Below are positions 1 to 5,000 of a DNA stretch of 5,000 nt, piece by piece. The position numbers were made by a program, and so were the translations under genes. The stretch's first letter is position 1, and each line of letters opens with the position of its first letter. The stretch spans positions 2,501 to 7,500 of the forward strand of contig NZ_QPKJ02000020.1 of the NCBI RefSeq assembly GCF_003344625.1. The letters are read 5' to 3'. Below the pieces are notes generated by a model. It was not told the DNA's origin. It saw nothing but the letters and a program-made list of their open reading frames with translations, and ran no database searches. Origin of the DNA: Solirubrobacter deserti (GTDB lineage Bacteria > Actinomycetota > Thermoleophilia > Solirubrobacterales > Solirubrobacteraceae).

Positions 1-79
1 GACTTATCTGATCTTATCAATTGTTAGAATTTTTTTTCTCGAATAAATCATGAATTTTTCTAGGACAGTATTAAAGATC
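1..79. other. psbK-psbI intergenic spacer (partial)
   Basis: This AT-rich spacer lies downstream of psbK, which reads leftward. In angiosperm plastomes psbI follows psbK on the same strand a few hundred bases further on, so psbI is expected outside the window to the left. I see a T8 run at 30-37 and no gene. Confidence 0.8.
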
Positions 80-613
<534 letters not shown>

Positions 614-685
614 TGGGGCGTGGCCAAGTGGTAAGGCAACGGGTTTTGGTCCCGCTATTCGGAGGTTCGAATCCTTCCGTCCCAG
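614..685 (+). tRNA. trnQ-UUG: tRNA-Gln (UUG)
   Basis: This is the plastid glutamine tRNA, 72 nt without the CCA tail. The acceptor strands TGGGGCG (614-620) and CGTCCCA (678-684) pair over seven positions with one G-U pair, and G685 is the discriminator base. The D-arm region contains AAGTGGTAAGGC. The anticodon arm has stem CGGG/CCCG (640-643 with 651-654) and loop TTTTGGT, with anticodon TTG at 646-648. The T-arm carries GGTTCGAATCC. In plastids this tRNA is first charged with glutamate and then transamidated. It is a single-exon gene divergent from psbK. No structural oddity was seen apart from a weak fifth anticodon-stem pair (A639 with C655). Confidence 0.98.
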
Positions 686-785
686 AGTATACCCTTTTTT
701 TATCAGAATAAAGGTTGCTTTTTTGAACAACTTCTGTTTAAAAGTGTAATATTGGATGGAATGTGATTCTTGTTTCTAATTTTTA

Positions 786-805
786 ATGATTCTTCTCTGA
801 ATCAT
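786..805. repeat. Hairpin-forming inverted repeat downstream of trnQ
   Basis: ATGATTC (786-792) and GAATCAT (799-805) form a perfect 7-bp stem around a 6-nt loop, about 100 nt after trnQ. It could act as an RNA 3' end structure in a trnQ read-through transcript, but its function is unknown. Confidence 0.5.
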
Positions 806-812
806 ATCTTTT

Positions 813-867
813 TCACAAACTGAATTGAGTTCAAATGACACGCGGATGTAACTCAATCCATTTGTGA
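813..867. repeat. Two-segment inverted repeat with a competing partner
   Basis: TCACAAA (813-819) pairs with TTTGTGA (861-867), and ATTGAGTT (824-831) pairs with AACTCAAT (850-857). The two segments are separated by a 4/3-nt internal loop and enclose an 18-nt loop: 15 base pairs in total. The right arm TTGTGATC (862-869) can alternatively pair with GATCACAA at 889-896 (8 bp), so two exclusive folds are possible. No role is known. Confidence 0.5.
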
Positions 868-1050
868 TCCAGGTAAGATGGGAACATAGATCACAAGAGT
901 TTGAATTCAAAAAAAAAAGTAGGACGGGCCTTTCATCGTATGCCCATCCCCCTCATATTGAAGTTAATTACTTAAAAAAACCTTACGTACCATATCTATT
1001 TGAATTTTCAATGATGCATTCTAAATTGAAATACGAAAGAAAAGCCTCTA

Positions 1051-1078
1051 TATTCCCTATCTCTTATTCCCTATCCCT
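1051..1078. repeat. 14-bp tandem duplication
   Basis: TATTCCCTATCTCT (1051-1064) is followed directly by TATTCCCTATCCCT (1065-1078), 13 of 14 identical. This is typical of replication slippage in a plastid spacer. Neither copy is part of a gene. Confidence 0.8.
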
Positions 1079-1457
1079 TAAACTTAAATGAGGTAACCAA
1101 TTATTAATTCTCTGTGGATTTCTTGAATTTTAAACAAGAGGGGTTTCGTGGTACTAATTGAATTCAATCAACGGGATTAAGTCTCTTACGACTGGGTTAG
1201 GGTAAAATAAAAAATAGGAACAACGACTTAATCTGGACCTCTTAGTCTTTGTACCTAGACTAGCCCGTCTAGCATCCCATAAAAGAGGATCCTTTTTTGA
1301 TTTATGATTCATATTCATCATCCCCATAGAATTCGGGGAGTAGATAGGACTTAAACAGCAATGGAAGGTATAAATTTTAATATCTATGTCTATCCGAATC
1401 TCATTAACAATCAATTCCATATGTAACAGATGTATTTTCTTTGAACCTCATTTTTAG

Positions 1458-1493
1458 ACATTGGCTCTAATGAGAATAATTAGAAATCAATGT
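1458..1493. repeat. Imperfect hairpin in the spacer
   Basis: ACATTG (1458-1463) pairs with CAATGT (1488-1493), and TCTAAT (1466-1471) pairs with ATTAGA (1479-1484). A small internal loop separates the two stems and a 7-nt terminal loop closes the structure. It is AT-rich and of modest strength. Confidence 0.4.
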
Positions 1494-1753
1494 AACAATT
1501 GAGGCAGGGGGTGATTTAGACACTCTATTCACTTTATGGAAAGATTACAGAAAAATTACTGAACCGCAAGTCAAATACGTATAAAATGAAGAAATGCTTA
1601 TATGTATGTATTGTTATCATTCTATTTCAGTGACAACGGTGTTTCGATTTTTGTGAAAAAGATTTGTGATCCAAATATTTAACATAGAATATCCATAATT
1701 TAATTACTTCCAGTGACAATTGTTCAGTTTCTCTGATAGATACAGAAATCCCC

Positions 1754-1794
1754 TATTCTTTCAATTCTGATTTTATCAATCAGATGAAAGAATA
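1754..1794. repeat. 17-bp hairpin with 5-nt loop
   Basis: TATTCTTTCA (1754-1763) pairs perfectly with TGAAAGAATA (1785-1794). After a 2-nt bulge (AT, 1764-1765), TCTGATT (1766-1772) pairs with AATCAGA (1778-1784) around loop TTATC. This is the strongest inverted repeat seen in the window. It lies about 1.07 kb after trnQ and 550 bp before rps16. Such structures in plastid spacers can stabilise RNA 3' ends and are sites where the loop can flip by small inversion. Confidence 0.7.
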
Positions 1795-2083
1795 ATGACC
1801 TAAATCTTCCCTTACATATAAGTCTTTTTTATCCACTCCACAGAAAGAAATTGGATTTGCTTTTCGATCTATCTATATGCTTTAAATCAGTGATGATGGT
1901 TCAATTCGAAAAGAAACATGGATTTATCTCTCTTATGATGATCAAAATCAAATGCGGTACTTACTGTAAAACATTATTCAACTAATGATGTCGAAGTAGG
2001 AAATTTTTTCAATTAAATATTTTTAATGATTTCTTACGAGTCCTTGGTACTTGAAGACGTGTGAGATTGGTGAATCTATCCTA

Positions 2084-2096
2084 TTGAGTCACTCAA
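2084..2096. repeat. 13-nt dyad symmetry
   Basis: TTGAGT and ACTCAA flank a single central C, giving a perfect odd-length palindrome. It is too tight to form a hairpin with all pairs closed. Its significance is unknown. Confidence 0.4.
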
Positions 2097-2125
2097 AGAT
2101 ACAGATTCAAAAAGAACTTATTTAT

Positions 2126-2159
2126 TCGTGTTATTTATATTTGTGTTATTTATAAATAA
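2126..2159. repeat. 15-bp tandem duplication ending in a palindrome
   Basis: The 15-bp units at 2126-2140 and 2141-2155 share GTGTTATTTATA (2128-2139 and 2143-2154) and match at 13 of 15 positions. The second unit runs into the perfect 14-nt palindrome TTATTTATAAATAA (2146-2159), which is followed by A10 (2161-2170). This AT-rich slippage-prone cluster lies about 185 bp upstream of rps16. Confidence 0.7.
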
Positions 2160-2334
2160 TAAAAAAAAAATGTTGCATTCATACGGGATTAAGTTGAATT
2201 CTTGCTGAGACTTCTTCAGAAAAATATCTACCTATCCAGATAGAAGGAAAAAAGTATGGATTACTATGTACCGACTGAACCAATGACTACTCATGATTCC
2301 ATAATTGAATCAATTACATACCGGTTCCAAACTA

Positions 2335-2339
2335 GAGGA
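2335..2339 (+). promoter_or_regulatory. rps16 ribosome binding site
   Basis: GAGGA lies 5 nt before the rps16 ATG at 2345, a Shine-Dalgarno-like match that supports this start codon. The surrounding leader matches the usual angiosperm rps16 leader as I recall it. Confidence 0.6.
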
Positions 2340-2344
2340 ATGTT

Positions 2345-3521
2345 ATGGTAAAACTTCGTTTGAAACGATGTGGTAGAAAGCAACGTGCGACTTGAAAGAC
2401 ATGATCAGCTGTGGATTCTTCCATCCACCATTTTAGATTATATAGGAATGAAAGTGCTCTTGGCTCGACATCTTTTGTTCTGTTCCACTAGAACCCCCAT
2501 TTGGGGTGTAATGTAAATAGTACATGATATGATGGAGCTCGAGTAGAAAGGATTGATTCATTTCTCAGGGGCAAGGATCTAGGGTTAGTGCCAATTAATA
2601 AGTTGGAATAACTTCGTAAGTATATCTTCGATATAGAAATCGAAAGGATCCAATTCGAGCAAGTTTCAAATCCAAAAGGAAATTTTGTTGGAATTGGTAA
2701 AACTCTTTTGATCAAAAGTGTAGCACGCGTGAATCAACTGTTCTATGATTCTTTGATAGAAAGAAATCACAAAAAAAGGTATGTTGCTGCCATTTTGAAA
2801 CGATTAAGGATCACCGAAGTAATGTCTAAACCCAATGATTCAAAGTAAAGATAAAGGATCCTGGAACAAGGAAATACCGTTTTCAATTGTCTCAACAACT
2901 AGATCAGAATGAAGAATCCAAATGGATTCTAAACGAGACAAAAAAAGGGGGTTAGAGACCACTCAATAAATGAAATGCCTAAGGGTTTTCTTTGAGCTAT
3001 TTGGGAGTTATCCAACTTGAGTTATGAGTACAAATGATTTTTGCTTTTTCGAGAAAGAAGAAAAAAAAAAAAAAAGACTTAAATCGTAGTCTAATGGATT
3101 TGATGATTTTATGGATCTATTTGCCATTCGAATTCTATACCTAGACATAACTTCGAATCATTTTTTCTCGAGCCGTACGAGGAGAAAACCTCTTATACGT
3201 TTCTAGGGGGGGGGGGGTATTGTTCTTCTACATCTATCCCAATGGGCCGTCTTTCGAATCGTTGCAATTGATGTTTGGTGCCGAATATCCCAATGAGCCG
3301 TCTATCGAATCGTTGCAATTGATGTTCGATCCCGAAGAGACGGAAGAGATCTTCAGAAAGTGGGTTTTTATGATCCGATAAAGAATCAAACTTATTCAAA
3401 TGTTCCTGCTATTCTATATTTCCTTGAAAAGGGCGCTCAACCTACAGGAACTGTTCATGATATTTTAAAGAAGGCGGAGGTTTTTACGGAACTTCGCCTT
3501 AATCAAACGAAATTCAATTAA
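2345..3521 (+). CDS. rps16: Plastid ribosomal protein bS16, split by a group II intron (join 2345-2384, 3295-3521)
   Basis: Rps16 is a protein of the plastid 30S ribosomal subunit. Exon 1 (2345-2384) encodes [13 protein letters not shown] plus the first base of an Arg codon. Exon 2 (3295-3521) completes that Arg and continues [20 protein letters not shown], then [20 protein letters not shown], ending [10 protein letters not shown] and TAA. The spliced frame is 88 residues without interruption, the normal plastid length, and holds the family core [11 protein letters not shown] and GFYDPIKN. In several plant lineages rps16 is broken or replaced by a nuclear copy; here it looks intact. The oddity is a 51-bp duplication over the 3' splice site. 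I chose the distal junction (3294/3295) because the proximal one (3243/3244) reads into TGA at 3294-3296 after 30 residues. Actual use of the distal site is inferred, not seen. Confidence 0.93.
3061..3075. repeat. A15 mononucleotide repeat in the rps16 intron
   Basis: Fifteen consecutive A form a chloroplast microsatellite about 95 nt before domain V. Length variation between individuals is expected. Confidence 0.85.
3170..3203 (+). other. Group II intron domain V of rps16
   Basis: GAGCCGTACGAGG (3170-3182), a GAGAAAA loop region, and CCTCTTATACGTTTC (3189-3203) form the 34-nt catalytic hairpin. The catalytic triad AGC is at 3171-3173. The 3' strand reads TACGTTTC where the general consensus is TACGGTTC, so C3173 faces T3200. 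As I recall, this change is shared by angiosperm rps16 introns and is not a defect peculiar to this plant. Confidence 0.8.
3206..3217. repeat. G12 tract between intron domains V and VI
   Basis: Twelve consecutive G lie two bases after domain V and supply the 5' arm of domain VI. Poly-G of this length is rare in an AT-rich plastome, prone to slippage and hard to sequence, so the exact count may be unreliable. Confidence 0.8.
3235..3336 (+). repeat. 51-bp tandem duplication spanning the rps16 3' splice site
   Basis: Copy A (3235-3285) and copy B (3286-3336) are adjacent, both starting TATCCCAATG, and match at 46 of 51 positions. Each contains the last 9 bases of the intron, the AAT|G junction, and the first 42 bases of exon 2. 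Differences (A/B) are G3245/A3296, T3253/A3304, T3275/C3326, G3277/A3328 and G3279/C3330. Copy B encodes the expected [14 protein letters not shown]. Copy A would encode [14 protein letters not shown] and then run through ISQ into TGA. The unit is 17 codons long, but the duplicated intron tail prevents an in-frame read-through. Copy A is best regarded as intron sequence. Confidence 0.95.
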
Positions 3522-3531
3522 TGAAATTGAA
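3513..3531 (+). repeat. Hairpin overlapping the rps16 stop codon
   Basis: TTCAATT (3513-3519) and AATTGAA (3525-3531) form a 7-bp AT-rich stem around a 5-nt loop and include the TAA stop. It is followed by an A-rich run, not a T run, so it is not a classical terminator. A role in mRNA 3' end stability is only a possibility. Confidence 0.35.
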
Positions 3532-3800
3532 AAAAAAAGAGTGTGGGGATCACTCATATATAGTCTATAGCTTTGTAGAACTTTTTCTCTACTATTCCCC
3601 TTTCTCTTGTTATATTCATACTTATTTATTATTTTATTGCTCTCATAGAATCTCATGTTCTATAACGATAAAAATCTATTTTGTTGATAGAAGATGAATC
3701 GAAAAAAGATCAAGGGAATAGATGAAGAAATTGGATCTAGAAATATAAAATTCTGACATTACTCAATCGGGTGTTTTTCGTTGAAACTCTACTAACAAAT

Positions 3801-3828
3801 AATAAGCAAGGGATCAAGTTTGCTTATT
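3801..3828 (+). terminator. Probable rps16 mRNA 3' end hairpin
   Basis: AATAAGCAA (3801-3809) and TTGCTTATT (3820-3828) form a perfect 9-bp stem, extendable by a G-U pair (G3810 with T3819). The loop is 10 nt, or 8 nt with the extra pair. It lies 280 nt after the rps16 stop and before the trnK promoter. Plastid hairpins of this type usually block exonucleases and set mRNA 3' ends; they do not stop the polymerase efficiently. No U-run follows directly. Confidence 0.5.
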
Positions 3829-4020
3829 CGACTTATATTGATTGAATAACCCCAAGATTCTTTCCTCTTTATTTATTGATTTTATTCCTCCATTTACACT
3901 TTTTTTTGTATCTATGTAGTGCCAATCCAACACAAGTCCTTATTTTTTTTTTTATTTATTTAAAATTGAATTTATTTCTATTTTCTCTATTGTATTCTTT
4001 TCTCAACATTTCTATTTATA

Positions 4021-4049
4021 TTGACAACAGTGTATCGAACAAATATAAT
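4021..4049 (+). promoter_or_regulatory. trnK-UUU promoter, perfect bacterial-type consensus
   Basis: TTGACA (4021-4026) and TATAAT (4044-4049) are both exact consensus boxes with an optimal 17-nt spacer, as recognised by the plastid-encoded RNA polymerase with a sigma factor. Initiation would be near 4056, about 310 nt before trnK exon 1, and the transcript would continue through trnK and matK. I see no other + strand pair this good in the window. Confidence 0.75.
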
Positions 4050-4175
4050 TTGATCGTGTATAAATAGTTATCTCCGTCCCATAGGTTTGGTTTTTTACTT
4101 TACATCATTCAAATGAGGGGTTCGTTGGATTCGCTGTGATATAAGAAGTCTTTTTTGATTGAAAAACAATGGGGT

Positions 4176-4206
4176 TTGACATTTATCTATATTTCTATCT
4201 GAGAAT
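4176..4206 (+). promoter_or_regulatory. Second, weaker trnK promoter candidate
   Basis: A perfect -35 box TTGACA (4176-4181) is followed after 19 nt by GAGAAT (4201-4206), which matches 4 of 6 -10 positions. Its initiation site would be about 150 nt before trnK. The long spacer and poor -10 box make it uncertain. Confidence 0.3.
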
Positions 4207-4364
4207 TTCTTGTATTTTGGTCTGATCTGTTCATTTTTATATTCAGTTCAGAATCGATTAGAAATTTTTTTTCTTGTTAGTTCAATGTTTTGATTGCGTC
4301 GTACAATCCAGTCTCTTTATTTATTTTGATTACGACTGTATCTACATATCCTAATTCTTTTTTC

Positions 4365-4401
4365 GGGTTGCTAACTCAACGGTAGAGTACTCGGCTTTTA
4401 A
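4365..4401 (+). tRNA. trnK-UUU: tRNA-Lys (UUU), 5' exon
   Basis: This is the 37-nt first exon of the intron-containing plastid lysine tRNA. It starts GGGTTGC (5' acceptor strand), continues through the D-arm CTAACTCAACGGTAGAGT and the anticodon stem ACTCGG, and ends with loop CTTTTAA; the anticodon TTT is at 4397-4399. The intron interrupts right after the anticodon loop. The 3' exon, which supplies the T-arm and 3' acceptor strand, lies about 2.5 kb downstream in typical plastomes and is outside the window. Sequence and split position match the angiosperm gene. Confidence 0.97.
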
Positions 4402-5000
4402 GTGCGGCTAGGATCTTTTACACATTTGGATGAAGCAACGGATTCGTCCATACCGTCGGTAGAGTTTGTAAGACCACGACTGATCCTGAAAGGGAATGAA
4501 TGGAAAAAATAGCATGTCGTATCAATGGAGAATTCTGATACTATTTCATTCTTACCGAATTGCCTTGTTTGAATTGGAACAAAATGAATTCAAAGTTGGG
4601 TCGAGTGAATAAATGGATAGAGTCCTATGGCTCCAATTAGAGGGAAACAAAAAGAGACGGGCTTCTGTTCTTAATTTGAATGATTCCCCGATCTAATTAG
4701 ACGTTAAAAATATATTAGTACCCAATGCGGGAAAGGTTTCTCCTATGAGTGGATTATCCATTTTTTTTAATGAATCCTAACTATTAGCTATTCTCTATTA
4801 TGGAGTGGAGATGAATGTGTAAAAGAAGCAGTATATTGATAAAGATCATTTTTTTTTTTCCAAAATCAAAAGAGCGATTGGGTTGAAAAAATACAGGATT
4901 TCTAACCATCTTGTTATCCTATAACGAACATATTAGATGGAAAAAGAGAGGATAGAGAGTCCGTTGATGAGTTTACCTGTCTCCGAGGTATCTATTCTTA
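4402..5000 (+). other. trnK group II intron, 5' part (matK lies beyond the window)
   Basis: The intron starts GTGCGGCTAGGATC (4402 onward), the usual 5' end of the trnK group II intron, and continues past the right edge. The visible 599 nt correspond to the leader part before the maturase gene. The last 70 nt, including GAGAGTCCGTTGATGAG, match the conserved stretch found shortly before matK in angiosperms as I recall it. I see no matK start codon or MatK-like reading frame here. T8 (4761-4768) and T11 (4849-4859) runs are present. Confidence 0.93.

Larger units (their letters stand above)
686..2344. other. trnQ-rps16 intergenic spacer
   Basis: This 1659-bp stretch has no gene that I can support. 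It is one of the most variable spacers in angiosperm plastomes and has a typical length here. It contains an A10 run at 909-918, an A10 run at 2161-2170, hairpins at 786-805, 813-867/862-896, 1458-1493 and 1754-1794, short tandem duplications at 1051-1078 and 2126-2155, and the rps16 leader next to exon 1. Open frames in it (864-1091 +, 1154-1420 -) look like chance. I could not find a convincing -35/-10 pair for rps16. Confidence 0.8.
2385..3294 (+). other. rps16 group II intron
   Basis: This group II intron begins with the canonical GTGCG (2385-2389). It contains a recognisable domain V (3170-3203) and ends AAT just before exon 2, fitting the AY 3' rule. It encodes no maturase; splicing of plastid introns of this kind depends on nuclear factors and, for subgroup IIA introns, on MatK. 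Length is 910 nt to the distal junction or 859 nt to the proximal one, and the latter is close to the usual size in angiosperms. The 51-nt excess is therefore the duplicated segment. It also carries an A15 run (3061-3075) and a G12 run (3206-3217). Confidence 0.9.
3522..4364. other. rps16-trnK intergenic spacer
   Basis: This 843-bp AT-rich spacer has no gene. It holds the rps16 3' UTR with a hairpin at 3801-3828, a T11 run at 3943-3953, and the trnK promoter region from 4021. Open frames at 3465-3656 (-) and 3876-4067 (+) are low-complexity and are not supported as genes. Confidence 0.8.

Noticed and set aside
864..1091. 75-codon open frame on + in the trnQ-rps16 spacer
   Set aside because: It starts inside a hairpin arm, crosses an A10 run and a slippage duplication, and has no ribosome binding site or known homologue.
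1154..1420. 88-codon open frame on - in the trnQ-rps16 spacer
   Set aside because: No family resemblance, and no such gene is known in this highly variable spacer; most likely chance.
2488..2715. 75-codon open frame on - within the rps16 intron
   Set aside because: It is antisense to conserved structural parts of the intron; the rps16 intron carries no ORF in known plants.
3193..3399. 68-codon open frame on - with an internal repeated peptide
   Set aside because: It is the antisense shadow of rps16 exon 2; its internal repeat is the 51-bp duplication read backwards.
2345..3521. rps16 as a pseudogene
   Set aside because: Rejected because the frame is complete when the distal 3' splice site is used, and the group II intron landmarks (GTGCG, domain V, AAT end) are present.
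3465..3656. 63-codon open frame on - at the end of rps16
   Set aside because: Partly antisense to exon 2 and partly low-complexity spacer; no supporting signals.
3876..4067. 63-codon hydrophobic open frame on +
   Set aside because: The Phe/Leu-rich translation comes from T-rich spacer DNA, and it overlaps the trnK promoter.
4930..5000. Start of matK at the right edge
   Set aside because: The sequence resembles the conserved leader before matK; no MatK N-terminal sequence is visible before the window ends.

Overview
This is a chloroplast genome segment from a flowering plant, most likely a eudicot. The evidence is the gene content and order psbK - trnQ-UUG - rps16 - trnK-UUU, two group II introns that both start GTGCG, AT-rich spacers full of homopolymer runs, and almost exact matches to angiosperm PsbK and Rps16. 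The strand shown is the reverse complement of the usual trnH-first display of the large single-copy region, so trnQ, rps16 and trnK read on + and psbK on -. I cannot name the genus from the sequence.

Layout: 1-79 is the psbK-psbI spacer. psbK is at 80-265 (-), and 266-613 is the psbK-trnQ spacer with a weak candidate psbK promoter. trnQ-UUG is at 614-685. The long trnQ-rps16 spacer (686-2344) has no gene but holds several hairpins and two short tandem duplications. rps16 spans 2345-3521: a 40-nt exon 1, a 910-nt group II intron and a 227-nt exon 2, together encoding an intact 88-residue protein. The rps16-trnK spacer is 3522-4364; it contains a clean hairpin and a perfect bacterial-type promoter (TTGACA, 17 nt, TATAAT). 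trnK-UUU exon 1 is at 4365-4401, and its intron runs off the end of the window. matK, which lies inside that intron, starts beyond position 5000.

The most unusual observation is a 51-bp imperfect tandem duplication (3235-3285 and 3286-3336; 46 of 51 identical) placed exactly over the 3' splice site of the rps16 intron. It duplicates the last 9 intron bases and the first 42 exon-2 bases, giving two identical AAT|G junctions. Splicing at the proximal junction leads to TGA after 30 codons. Splicing at the distal junction gives a complete ribosomal protein uS16/bS16. The proximal copy carries all the differences from the usual angiosperm sequence as I remember it, so I infer that the distal site is the functional one and that the proximal copy is now intron sequence.

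The genes serve core plastid functions: a small photosystem II subunit, a small-subunit ribosomal protein, and two tRNAs. Nothing in the window suggests a mobile element, CRISPR array or defence system.
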